Source: JBIQJD01 sp044507695
GTDB taxonomy: Bacteria > Bacteroidota > Ignavibacteria > Ignavibacteriales > Ignavibacteriaceae
Length of the DNA: 64,000 nucleotides
Direction: 5' to 3'
Assembly: GCA_044507695.1 (NCBI GenBank)
Contig: JBIQJD010000002.1
Location: forward strand, 186,001-250,000
Each line of letters begins with the position of its first letter. The first letter of the stretch is position 1. A model generated the notes under the pieces. It did no database searches. It was not told the DNA's origin and worked only from the letters and a program-made list of their open reading frames with translations. Position numbers and translations under genes: made by a program. This document shows, in pieces, positions 35,684-44,596 of the stretch.

Positions 35684-37512
35684 CGTTCAACAGGCAAGCC
35701 TTCAAGTTCCATTATTTTTAATGCGTTGGTGGTTGGGCACGGCCCTTTTCTAATTTTATAATCAAACTTCATTTTCTTATCCACAATTTCTTCTTTAAAA
35801 TGATAATTGCTTATGTTTTTAATTTCTTCTTCAAGTTTTACAAGTTCCAAATCATGTGTTGAAATGAATCCAATGCTGTGTGAGCCGGCAAGTTTTTTTA
35901 TGTAAGATTTGCTGCCGATTAATCTTTCAAGATTATTTGTCCCGCGAAAGATTTCATCAATCAAATAAAAAACCGGCATCTGATTTTCAGCTTGAAGTTC
36001 AATTAATAATTTTTTAAGGCGTTTTACTTCTGCATAAAAATATGAGATACCATCATTCACAGAATCACTGATATTAATGCATGTAAAAATTCTAAAGATT
36101 TGAGTGCTGAAACTTTTTGCATAAACAGGCCCGCCCGCATAAGCAAGCGCTAAATTCAATCCAATTGTTTTTAGAAATGTACTTTTACCGGACATGTTTG
36201 AGCCGGTAATAATCACTGTTTCACCAATCCCGCTAAACTCAAAATTGTTTGCAACATTATTTTCAAAATGAATTAAAGGATGCCCGGCTTCTGCAGCCTT
36301 GAAAATAATTTTATCATCCTGATTATTCCCAAATAGATCCGGGAAAATATAATCCGGATTTATATATGCAAGATTAGCGAGTGAGTTTAATGCTTCCAGT
36401 TGATGCCATGTACTAAGCCAAACAGATAGGTTTTCTGAAATTGCAAGTTTTAGTTTTTCAAGTTTGTAAGCAAAAAAATAATCCCACGGAAAAACCAAAT
36501 TAAAAATTAATTCAGTGAGTGGATTTTTCTGCATACTTGCCGCAAGTATCACCCGGTTAATTTGTTTTAATTTACCGGATGGTTTAAAATCATTTTTTAG
36601 GAATGGTTCACAGAAATTTTTCAACTCAGAATTTTCTTTGTAGTTGTATGATTCAAGAAAATCCAGCACCCTGCTAAACTTGCCTAGTTCATCCTTTATA
36701 TCAATTGCATTATCAAACAGGCTGGAAATATGTTTTGAGTTAAACCAATAAATCGCTAATTGAACAAGCAATCCAATAGTGAAATATGCGGTTATTCCTT
36801 CAAACAAGAACCATAGAAAAAGAATTATATTTAATAATATTACTGCAGCAAGGGAAAACAAAACTGTTTTTAATTTTTTTAGTTCACCTTTGGGCTTCAA
36901 CGCTTCATACAAATTTTTAGTGTGAGTTTTGTACTTGGAGGTAATTGATCCATTCGAATAAAGTTTTTCTCTGAAGCGTACAAGCGGCACTAATTCCTTT
37001 ACAAGGATTTGTCGTTGCATTGTTTCATCAAAATCAGGTTCAGTTACTGTAAGCCATTTACGCAGCAGTTCTGCACCTTCCACTGAAGTACTAATATTTA
37101 TCAAATGATGAAGTGAGTGTTTTCCGGAAATATTTAAATCGGATTCAAATGGATGCTGATTAATAAGTTCAGTTTCTGTTTCATACGGCAGTTCCGCCCA
37201 GTTAATGTTAATGCGAGCAATATTCTGCTTTTTGAATTTTATAATTGCAAGTGTTCTTCTTATTTCAAAATCAATTTTATTATGATTCATAACTGTAATT
37301 CCAAACGCAGTAGCAAAGGCTGCAGCGGACAGGTAAGCATATGATTCAGAAACAAAAAAGAATAATATTAGGAAAACTGTAATTCCGGTTAAAAAAAGAA
37401 TTAACCTTAAAGTTGAAACCCTTAAACTTAGTGTTTTAAGTTTCTCAAGAAATGATGATAATTTCTCAATCTCTTTTTCAATTTGTAATACTCTTACTTT
37501 ACGCTGATTCAT
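35680..37512 (-). CDS. Membrane-anchored MutS-family ATPase
   Basis: 610 aa. C-terminal MutS ATPase domain V: Walker A GSNMSGKST (~434-442), YAEVKRLKKLL, Walker B FYLIDEIFRGTN (~515) and FISTHDLELVKL, followed by a MutS-type tail (KIRKGPCPTTNALKIM). The N-terminal mismatch-recognition and connector domains are missing. Instead there are two pairs of membrane helices (~35-78 and ~210-255), so the ATPase is held at the inner membrane. This architecture is known from Bacteroidota, with unknown function. It is not the mismatch-repair MutS. Confidence 0.85.
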   Translation of the reverse strand: MNQRKVRVLQIEKEIEKLSSFLEKLKTLSLRVSTLRLILFLTGITVFLILFFFVSESYAYLSAAAFATAFGITVMNHNKIDFEIRRTLAIIKFKKQNIARININWAELPYETETELINQHPFESDLNISGKHSLHHLINISTSVEGAELLRKWLTVTEPDFDETMQRQILVKELVPLVRFREKLYSNGSITSKYKTHTKNLYEALKPKGELKKLKTVLFSLAAVILLNIILFLWFLFEGITAYFTIGLLVQLAIYWFNSKHISSLFDNAIDIKDELGKFSRVLDFLESYNYKENSELKNFCEPFLKNDFKPSGKLKQINRVILAASMQKNPLTELIFNLVFPWDYFFAYKLEKLKLAISENLSVWLSTWHQLEALNSLANLAYINPDYIFPDLFGNNQDDKIIFKAAEAGHPLIHFENNVANNFEFSGIGETVIITGSNMSGKSTFLKTIGLNLALAYAGGPVYAKSFSTQIFRIFTCINISDSVNDGISYFYAEVKRLKKLLIELQAENQMPVFYLIDEIFRGTNNLERLIGSKSYIKKLAGSHSIGFISTHDLELVKLEEEIKNISNYHFKEEIVDKKMKFDYKIRKGPCPTTNALKIMELEGLPVER

Positions 37513-37607
37513 ATATTAATTGATTTTTTCTTTGAACCTATGAATAAATAATTTCTGTTAATATTTAAAACCGGCTGTGTAAAACTGTAAATGTTGAATC
37601 TGACTTT

Positions 37608-37638
37608 TTGTTTTAGTTGTAAATCATTTATAGTTTTG
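37608..37638 (+). promoter_or_regulatory. Bacteroidetes-type promoter for the pnt operon
   Basis: TTG at 37608-37610, 20-base spacer, TAGTTTTG at 37631-37638, an exact TTG-N20-TAnnTTTG. Transcription would begin ~30 bases before the GTG start of pntAA at 37675, which rules out the longer frame beginning at 37591. Confidence 0.7.
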
Positions 37639-37674
37639 AAGACTAATTTAAGAAAATATTGGAGGAGAGCATTA

Positions 37675-38802
37675 GTGTTAATAGCTGTTCCTAAAGAAAT
37701 CCTTGAAGGGGAAAACCGAGTATCAATCACTCCTGATACAGCCGCAAAATTAATAAAAGCAGGATTTGAAGTTATAATTGAAAAAGGTGCCGGACTAAAT
37801 GCAAGCTATCCAGATGAGAAGTACAACGAAGCCGGAGCTAAGGTTGCGGGAATTTCTGAGCTGTACAAATCTGCGGATATAATTGCAAAAGTTCAGCGTC
37901 CTTCTTCTGAGGAATTAAAAACTTACAACAAAAATTCATTGTTAATATCTTTTCTCTATCCATTAAATTATCCTGAAGCAGCAAAGGAAGCCGCTGCTGC
38001 AGGCATAAATGTAATTTCAATGGATATGATTCCACGTACTACACTTGCACAAAAAATGGATGCACTTAGTTCACAGGCAAATATTGCGGGTTACAAAAGT
38101 GTATTAATGTGCGCAAATCATCTTGGTAAAATATTTCCATTAATGATGACTGCTGCAGGCACAATATCACCGGCAAAAGTTGTTATAATGGGCGCGGGTG
38201 TTGCCGGCCTGCAGGCGCTTGGCACTGCCAAACGCCTCGGCGCTGTTGTTGAAGTATCAGATATCCGCCCGGCTGTTAAAGAAGAAGTTCAAAGCCTTGG
38301 CGGCAAGTTTATAGAAGTTGAAACTGATGAAAACATGCAGGATGCCGGTGGTTATGCTAAAGAAGCTTCTGAAGAATTTTTACGGAAGCAGAAAGAATTA
38401 ATTTTCAAACATATTACTGAAGCAGATATTGTTATTACAACTGCACTCGTGCCCGGTAAAAAAGCTCCGGTTCTTGTTACAGAAGAGATGGTAAAAAATA
38501 TGAGACCCGGAAGCGTTGTACTTGATATGGCTGTTGAGTTTGGCGGAAACTGTGAAGTGAGCGAAAAAGGAAAAACAATAAACAAGTATGGCGTAACAAT
38601 TATTGGTGAACCGAATCTGCCGAGTCTTGTACCATATCATGCAAGTGAAATGTATTCTAAAAATATTTTAAATCTGATACAGCACTTCAGTAAAGAAGGA
38701 AAATTCAATTTCAATCTTAATGATGAAATTCTAAAAGGCTGTTTAATTACCTATAATGGAGAAGTTATCAACAGCAGAGTTAAAGATTTGCTGAATAAAT
38801 AA
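37675..38802 (+). CDS. pntAA: Proton-translocating NAD(P) transhydrogenase, subunit alpha part 1
   Basis: 375 aa soluble NAD-binding subunit (domain I). Related to alanine dehydrogenase: IAVPKEILEGENRVSITPDT, GAGVAGLQALGTAKRLGAVV (Rossmann loop), ITTALVPGKKAPVLV and VVLDMAVEFGGNCE. GTG start with GGAGG 10 bases upstream. The alpha subunit is split into two genes as in Rhodospirillum rubrum. Makes NADPH at the expense of proton motive force. Confidence 0.95.
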   Translation: MLIAVPKEILEGENRVSITPDTAAKLIKAGFEVIIEKGAGLNASYPDEKYNEAGAKVAGISELYKSADIIAKVQRPSSEELKTYNKNSLLISFLYPLNYPEAAKEAAAAGINVISMDMIPRTTLAQKMDALSSQANIAGYKSVLMCANHLGKIFPLMMTAAGTISPAKVVIMGAGVAGLQALGTAKRLGAVVEVSDIRPAVKEEVQSLGGKFIEVETDENMQDAGGYAKEASEEFLRKQKELIFKHITEADIVITTALVPGKKAPVLVTEEMVKNMRPGSVVLDMAVEFGGNCEVSEKGKTINKYGVTIIGEPNLPSLVPYHASEMYSKNILNLIQHFSKEGKFNFNLNDEILKGCLITYNGEVINSRVKDLLNK

Positions 38803-38847
38803 CTTTAAAATTTTATGGATTATTTATAATCACTAAGGGAAAAAACT

Positions 38848-39129
38848 ATGGATATGAGTTTCTTAATGTTAATTTACATTTTTGTTTTGGCAATCTTTGT
38901 AGGATTTGAATTGATTACAAAGGTTCCTCCAACTCTTCATACACCGCTTATGTCAGGCTCAAATGCAATTTCAGGAATTACAATAATTGGAGCTTTGCTC
39001 AGCGCAGGAATGGAAGAGTTTACAATTAGCACAATTCTCGGATTGGTTGCCATAATTTTTGCAATGATAAATGTCGTTGGAGGATTCCTGGTTACCGATA
39101 GAATGTTAAAAATGTTCAAAAAGAGATGA
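38848..39129 (+). CDS. pntAB: Proton-translocating NAD(P) transhydrogenase, subunit alpha part 2
   Basis: 93 aa, three membrane helices; the family sequence FVGFELITKVPPTLHTPLMS then GSNAISGITIIGALLSAG with a C-terminal helix (ILGLVAIIFAMINVVGGFLV). Part of the proton channel (domain II). Eight bases before pntB. Confidence 0.94.
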   Translation: MDMSFLMLIYIFVLAIFVGFELITKVPPTLHTPLMSGSNAISGITIIGALLSAGMEEFTISTILGLVAIIFAMINVVGGFLVTDRMLKMFKKR

Positions 39130-39137
39130 GATGAAAT

Positions 39138-40520
39138 ATGCAGTTAATAATTGAAATCACCTATCTCATTTCCTCAATCTGTTTCATTTTCGGAATTAAA
39201 AAATTAGGCTCACCCAAAACCGCAAGGCAGGGAAATATGCTTGCCGCAATCGGTATGGCTCTGGCAATTATTATAACTCTTTTTGATCAGCACGTTTTAA
39301 CATTTGAATGGATAATAATCGGTGTAATTATTGGTTCTATAATTGGAACCATAATGGCTCTTAAAGTTAAGATGACCGGAATGCCTCAAATGGTTGGATT
39401 GCTGAATGGTTTTGGCGGCGGCGCTTCATTGCTTGTTGCACTTGCTGAATATTTAAAGATTGAGCCATCCATTCCGGTAAACACAGGCATTGCAATAATT
39501 TTAAGTTTGTTAATTGGCAGTGTAACTTTCACCGGATCTTTAATTGCATTCGGTAAACTTCAGGGAATTGTTACTGGAAAGGTTGTTAAATATCCCGGCC
39601 AGCATCCATTGAATGCACTTCTTCTATTAGCGGTAATTGCTGCCGGAATTTACATAATAATCTATCCTGATTCTACAGAACTTGTTGTTTTGATTACTGC
39701 AGTTTCACTTGTACTTGGTGTACTGCTTGTTCTTCCTATTGGCGGCGCAGATATGCCCGTTGCAATTTCATTGCTTAATTCCTACTCCGGAATTGCAGCA
39801 TCTACAACCGGATTTGTTCTCAATAACAATGAACTTATAATTGCTGGCGCATTGGTTGGTGCATCCGGAATTATTTTAACTTTAATTATGTGCCGCGGCA
39901 TGAACCGCTCACTGATGAATGTGTTGCTCGGCGGCTGGGCATCAGCAGGAACTGCTGCAGCGGAAGCTTCTGACGGGCAGCCAAAAGGGGATGTTAAATC
40001 TGTTGATGCTGAGGAGCTTGCAATGATATTTGAGGCAGTGAGCAGTGTTATTATTGTACCTGGCTATGGTATGGCTGTTGCTCAGGCACAACATGCAGTC
40101 AGAGATTTAATGAATGTTCTTGAAAAGAAAGGAGTAAATGTAAGATTTGCAATTCATCCTGTTGCAGGAAGAATGCCTGGCCATATGAATGTTCTGCTTG
40201 CAGAAGCAAATGTGCCGTATGATAAACTTTTTGCTCTTGAAGATATAAATGATGATTTCAGCAATACTGATCTTGTACTGATTATTGGGGCAAATGATGT
40301 TGTAAATCCTGCAGCACGGCATGATCAGAACAGCCCTATCTACGGGATGCCTATTCTTAATGTTGATTACGCTAAAACTGTTGTAATTAATAAGCGCTCT
40401 TTAAGTTCGGGTTATGCCGGCATTGAAAATGAATTGTTTTACTACCCGAATACTTTAATGTATTTTGGTGATGCTAAAGAAGCAATAACAAAGCTAAGCC
40501 AGGAGATTAAAAATTTATAA
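39138..40520 (+). CDS. pntB: Proton-translocating NAD(P) transhydrogenase, subunit beta
   Basis: 460 aa. Nine or so membrane helices (~1-270) then the NADP-binding domain III (~290-460) with VIIVPGYGMAVAQAQHAV, HPVAGRMPGHMNVLLAEA and LIIGANDVVNPAARHD. Completes the three-subunit enzyme. Membrane part includes MVGLLNGFGGGASLLVA. Confidence 0.95.
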   Translation: MQLIIEITYLISSICFIFGIKKLGSPKTARQGNMLAAIGMALAIIITLFDQHVLTFEWIIIGVIIGSIIGTIMALKVKMTGMPQMVGLLNGFGGGASLLVALAEYLKIEPSIPVNTGIAIILSLLIGSVTFTGSLIAFGKLQGIVTGKVVKYPGQHPLNALLLLAVIAAGIYIIIYPDSTELVVLITAVSLVLGVLLVLPIGGADMPVAISLLNSYSGIAASTTGFVLNNNELIIAGALVGASGIILTLIMCRGMNRSLMNVLLGGWASAGTAAAEASDGQPKGDVKSVDAEELAMIFEAVSSVIIVPGYGMAVAQAQHAVRDLMNVLEKKGVNVRFAIHPVAGRMPGHMNVLLAEANVPYDKLFALEDINDDFSNTDLVLIIGANDVVNPAARHDQNSPIYGMPILNVDYAKTVVINKRSLSSGYAGIENELFYYPNTLMYFGDAKEAITKLSQEIKNL

Positions 40521-40642
40521 TCACGCAGGATTGTTCAGATAAATATATTGTCATTTCTTCTCTATAGCCGCATACTAAAATTAAAATTGAGTAAATGAAA
40601 TGAAAATATATTTTTATTTATCAGTCTGCTGAAAAATTAAAT

Positions 40643-41353
40643 ATGAAGAAAATACTTCTGCAATTGCTTTTTTATTCAGCATTTTTACATTCACAGGAAA
40701 TTAATTTTGATTTATTCAGTGCTGCTGTTGAAAATTCCAGTCTCATAATAAAAAACAATTCCGGTAAGATTATTTTTACAAGGAATTTCAGTAATCCGCA
40801 AATTTCTCCGGTTGATTTTGATGATGATGGAATAAATGAATTACTTATTCAGGATTCATCATCTGTAAATAACAAACCTGTTTACAAACTTTATTTCTGC
40901 AACACAGTTGATTCATTCTACATCGCTGATTCAATCAACTCGGGATTTTATCAGCCTCTTATTTTATTCTCTGAAGAAATCGGCAGCATGATTGTTGTAA
41001 CAGGAAATCCTCTTTTTGAAAAATATAGTTCAGAGGATTTCCTATTTCTGCCGGCAGTTTGCAGCAAATATGAAGACGGTGTTTTGTTTCCTGTAAATGA
41101 TGAAGTGTATGAAATTTATCTGAATGAAAATGATATAATCCTGAATTTTCTTGATGAGTATTTTTCATCAAACATCAATAATTGCAATTCAACACAAAAT
41201 ATAAAAGGAGCAATTGCATCTGTATATATAAACTATTTAAATGCGGGAGAAATCTCTGTTGCATCACAGTTCCTAAAAAAGTATTATTTGTGTGATGATA
41301 GTTCACAATTCATCATGGAATTAAATTCTCTTTTACAACCAGAGGAATATTAA
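40643..41353 (+). CDS. Secreted hypothetical protein with FG-GAP-like motif
   Basis: 236 aa with a signal peptide (MKKILLQLLFYSAFLHS). At ~residues 50-66 PVDFDDDGINELLIQ resembles the DxDGDGxxDL calcium-binding turn of FG-GAP/VCBS repeats, only once. The remainder is strand-rich with a helical C-terminus and shows no other family motif. Its stop overlaps the ATG of the next gene (TAATG), and the T9SS plug gene follows that; the three probably form an operon. Function unknown. Confidence 0.6.
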   Translation: MKKILLQLLFYSAFLHSQEINFDLFSAAVENSSLIIKNNSGKIIFTRNFSNPQISPVDFDDDGINELLIQDSSSVNNKPVYKLYFCNTVDSFYIADSINSGFYQPLILFSEEIGSMIVVTGNPLFEKYSSEDFLFLPAVCSKYEDGVLFPVNDEVYEIYLNENDIILNFLDEYFSSNINNCNSTQNIKGAIASVYINYLNAGEISVASQFLKKYYLCDDSSQFIMELNSLLQPEEY

Positions 41354-41592
41354 TGAAGTTTGATTGGAAACAATATACAGGAAGAACTTTAAACGTTACA
41401 ATGTTTGAAAACTACGGCCTGCAAACTGATCCTCACTCCAACACTCCCATCTATGAAATTGTATTTAAAACGGGAAGGCTCATCGGCGCATTTGATGAGG
41501 GTATTCTGCTTGAATCTGAAAGGGAGAAGGAAGTTGTAAGAATTTTTATTCCTCACCAATCAATTAAGTGTGCAGAAATCTTTAACTTTTAA
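41353..41592 (+). CDS. Hypothetical protein, 79 aa
   Basis: Small, soluble, charged; beginning MKFDWKQYTGRTLNVTMFEN and ending IPHQSIKCAEIFNF. Looks like one small beta-barrel or Sm-like fold by its strand pattern (GRLIGAFDEGILLESERE), but this is guesswork. Start overlaps the previous stop and its end overlaps the longest frame of the plug gene. Confidence 0.6.
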   Translation: MKFDWKQYTGRTLNVTMFENYGLQTDPHSNTPIYEIVFKTGRLIGAFDEGILLESEREKEVVRIFIPHQSIKCAEIFNF

Positions 41593-41602
41593 AGGGCTGA
41601 AT

Positions 41603-42820
41603 TTGTTTAAATTTTTGTTTTTCCTTTTAACGCTGCTCTTAATTTCAAATTTATTTCCTCAGGTTGTGATTAAAAGTCTTAAAACATTTACAACAAGCGC
41701 AGCCTTGCTTCCTGTTGTTACTGAAGGTGAAAGATTAAAAATTAGTTTTGATGTGCAATCAGAATTTGCACCAAACTTAAGCATCGTTTTTAGGTATTGT
41801 GATAAGCAGTGGAATCCTTACGATAACATGTTCCTTCAAAATCACGGGCAGAATATTGCTTATGATCTTGATCTGCGGAAACTGCCTTCAACTGTTGAAG
41901 ATGCTGATTATCATTTCCGCGGAGCTTTCCCTGATAATGAAGGCTTTGTTTCATTTCCTTTTTCCGGCAAATGGAAATTCTTTATTACAGATGCACACGA
42001 TACTTCAAGAATATTTGCAGAGGGAAAATTTTTTGTTGTTTATCCTGAAATCGAACTGGATGTAAAACTAAAAAATGTTTTGCTTGAAGATAAAACATAC
42101 TATCCGCTTGAACTTGGTAGAGCATATGAAATAACTGCATCATTTGATCTTCCCGAAAATATGTATCCCTCGTTTGTATCTGAAACAGAGATAATTGAAA
42201 ATCAAAAAATTGATTATCCTTTTATCATTGATAAAACATTTAATACAAACACACGCCAATTTTATTGGAACGGATCAAACAAATTTTCTTTAACGGCACG
42301 GGATGTTCGTCCCGGAAATGAATACCGTCAGACTGATTTACGCAATCACAATGTTTTTATTGGTAAGGATGTAAACGCCCGGGTTGATGGAATTGAAATA
42401 AGCAGATTTTTCCAGCCAGGTGGAAGGGATAATAACGGCAGCTCAATCTTCATGAATTATAGAAATGATTATGCAACATATCTTAATGTTCAATTTAAAC
42501 TTCGTCCGCCGCCTGAAATTATGGGAGATATTTTTCTTGTGGGATCATTTAACAACTGGAAGTTATTGCCGGAATATAAAATGGAAAACTCCGCCGGGTT
42601 ATATACGAAGACAATAACATTAAAACGCGGAGTGTATGATTATCAATATGTTACTGCCGATGTAATAAATGGAAGCATTAATAATGAAAACTGGATTGCA
42701 CTTGAAGGAAATTTCTGGGAAACAAATAATGATTATTACATCTTTGTTTATTATAATGATCCTGATTATGGCGGGTACGATAGAATTATTGGATTTAAAA
42801 GAATTTCCAGCAGGCAATAA
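41603..42820 (+). CDS. T9SS plug protein (DUF5103 family)
   Basis: 405 aa. Signal peptide (LFKFLFFLLTLLLISNLFPQ), then the DUF5103 domain, ISFDVQSEFAPNLSIVFRYC, QNIAYDLDLRKLPS, FPFSGKWKFFITDAHDTSR, followed by a second beta-sandwich ending in LVGSFNNWKLLPEYKMEN. In Flavobacterium the homologous Plug seals the periplasmic end of the SprA translocon when no cargo is bound. I chose the TTG at 41603 with AAAGGG upstream; a GTG at 41570 is possible. The fourth piece of T9SS evidence in the window. Confidence 0.82.
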   Translation: MFKFLFFLLTLLLISNLFPQVVIKSLKTFTTSAALLPVVTEGERLKISFDVQSEFAPNLSIVFRYCDKQWNPYDNMFLQNHGQNIAYDLDLRKLPSTVEDADYHFRGAFPDNEGFVSFPFSGKWKFFITDAHDTSRIFAEGKFFVVYPEIELDVKLKNVLLEDKTYYPLELGRAYEITASFDLPENMYPSFVSETEIIENQKIDYPFIIDKTFNTNTRQFYWNGSNKFSLTARDVRPGNEYRQTDLRNHNVFIGKDVNARVDGIEISRFFQPGGRDNNGSSIFMNYRNDYATYLNVQFKLRPPPEIMGDIFLVGSFNNWKLLPEYKMENSAGLYTKTITLKRGVYDYQYVTADVINGSINNENWIALEGNFWETNNDYYIFVYYNDPDYGGYDRIIGFKRISSRQ

Positions 42821-43809
42821 TGAATAATTTAAAAGTTGGTGTAATTGGCACAGGGCATCTCGGTAAGCTTCATGCAAAAATGTTTAATCAAATAGAAAAC
42901 TGTGAACTGATTGGAGTGTATGATAAAAATCCTGAACAAGCAAACTCTGCTGCAGATGAATTTAATACAAAAGCATTTAATTCAATTGAAGAATTAATTA
43001 ACAGTGTTGATGCAGTTTCAATAGCTGCAACAACAACTGCTCATTTTGAAATCGGGAAAAAATGTTTGGAGCTTGGCCGGCATATATTTATTGAAAAACC
43101 AATTACTGCTTCAATTGATGAAGCAGAAAAACTTGTTGAACTTGCAGATAAAAAAAATCTGAATTTGCAGGTTGGACACATTGAGAGATTTAATCCTGCA
43201 TTAATCTCGCTTGAAAAATATATTCTCAAACCGATGTTTATTCAAACAGACAGGCTTGCACAATTTAATCCGCGCGGAACAGATGTTGCAGTTGTATTAG
43301 ATTTAATGATTCATGATATTGATATTATTCTTAGTCTTGTAAAGAGTGAAGTAAAACAGGTTGATGCGAACGGTGTTGCAGTAGTTTCAAATTCACTTGA
43401 TATTGCAAACGCAAGAATTCAATTTGAAAATGGTGCGGTGGCAAACGTTACTGCAAGCAGAATATCACAGAAGAAGATGAGAAAAATGAGAATCTTTCAG
43501 CGTGATAATTATATCTCACTTGATTTTATCACCGGTGTATCAGAGGTTTACCGCCTGCTTTCAAATGATGAAAATCCCGGATCAGCTTTTCTTTCATATG
43601 GTGAAATCGGAGTTGGCGAAAAGAAAAAAAGAATCGTTTATGAACAGCCTGAAATAAAAGATGTAAACGCATTGCAGTATGAACTTCAGCTTTTTGTAAA
43701 TTCAGTTTTGGATAATACTAAACCGGTTGTTTCTGGTTATGATGGATTACGCGCACTTCGTGTTGCTGAAATTATTATTAAAAAAATTGAAGAAACCGGC
43801 ATCAATTAA
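42820..43809 (+). CDS. Gfo/Idh/MocA family oxidoreductase
   Basis: 329 aa NAD(P)-dependent sugar or sugar-nucleotide dehydrogenase. Rossmann GVIGTGHLGKLHAKMFN at the N-terminus, EKPITASIDEAEKL, and GHIERFNPAL, the last wording being typical of enzymes acting on UDP-amino sugars. The start overlaps the plug stop by one base. A UDP-GlcNAc 3-dehydrogenase role (for an amino-linked lipid A) is conceivable from the LptD context, but no transaminase partner is adjacent. Confidence 0.85.
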   Translation: MNNLKVGVIGTGHLGKLHAKMFNQIENCELIGVYDKNPEQANSAADEFNTKAFNSIEELINSVDAVSIAATTTAHFEIGKKCLELGRHIFIEKPITASIDEAEKLVELADKKNLNLQVGHIERFNPALISLEKYILKPMFIQTDRLAQFNPRGTDVAVVLDLMIHDIDIILSLVKSEVKQVDANGVAVVSNSLDIANARIQFENGAVANVTASRISQKKMRKMRIFQRDNYISLDFITGVSEVYRLLSNDENPGSAFLSYGEIGVGEKKKRIVYEQPEIKDVNALQYELQLFVNSVLDNTKPVVSGYDGLRALRVAEIIIKKIEETGIN

Positions 43810-43833
43810 TTTAAAAATTGCTCAGAGGTTTTT

Positions 43834-44445
43834 ATGAAAAGAAGTTATTTACTCCTCGTTTTAATATCATTTGCATTAAGCGGAATTAGCTGCAGTGTTT
43901 ATGAAACAATTGTAAATATTTCCAGGCTAAAATTTAAACTTGGTGATGTAAATAATTTTTTAATAAGCGGTGTTTCAGTTTCAAACAAATCAAGGGTGCA
44001 GGATTTTTCGGCAGTAGAGATTCTTAAAATCTCATCAGCATTTGCAGAGGGAAAATTGCCCGTATCTTTTACTTTAAATGTTGAAGCTAAAAATCCAAAT
44101 GATGGTACAGGCGGATATGCAAGAACAAACGCAACTATTGAATCATTTCCGTGGCGGCTTGAAATCGATGATAAAGAAACTATCTCGGGAAATATTGGAA
44201 GTGCAGTAACTGTGCCCGGTACAGGTGAAATTACAGCTATCCCAATAACAATAAATGTTGATCTACTTGATTTCTTTAAAGACAGGGGATATGAATCATT
44301 AATAAATCTTGCATTGAGTATAGGCGGATACAACAGTTCCGGAGCAAAGCTTGCCTTATTTGCACGCCCAACAGTTAAAACCACACTGGGCAATATCACC
44401 TATCCAAATGAATTGAAGATTGTGAGTTTTGATTTTACGAATTAA
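43834..44445 (+). CDS. Putative lipoprotein, LEA-type 2-like
   Basis: 203 aa. Lipobox LSGISC at ~residue 17-20, so acylated. The mature part has beta-strands with the pattern LNVEAKNPNDGTGGYARTNA and IPITINVDLLDFF, as in LEA-type 2/WHy-domain proteins, which form a small beta-sandwich. Likely outer- or inner-membrane anchored on the periplasmic side. Function unknown. Confidence 0.6.
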   Translation: MKRSYLLLVLISFALSGISCSVYETIVNISRLKFKLGDVNNFLISGVSVSNKSRVQDFSAVEILKISSAFAEGKLPVSFTLNVEAKNPNDGTGGYARTNATIESFPWRLEIDDKETISGNIGSAVTVPGTGEITAIPITINVDLLDFFKDRGYESLINLALSIGGYNSSGAKLALFARPTVKTTLGNITYPNELKIVSFDFTN

Positions 44446-44596
44446 CAAACGTACTAATTATTCAATTCTCAGTACTCAATACTCACCAAACGGCTTGCCC
44501 TTTCTCAAATAGTTGAGTGTTTATTTCTATAAGAGTGCGTTAAATGTTAAATTTCGGTGAAACATTTATTAACTCTACAGTAGGAAGATCTGCTTA

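Noticed and set aside
43899..44399. 166-codon open frame on the minus strand
   Set aside because: It lies wholly inside the lipoprotein gene on the plus strand, which has a signal peptide and lipobox; the antisense frame has no ribosome site or family motif.
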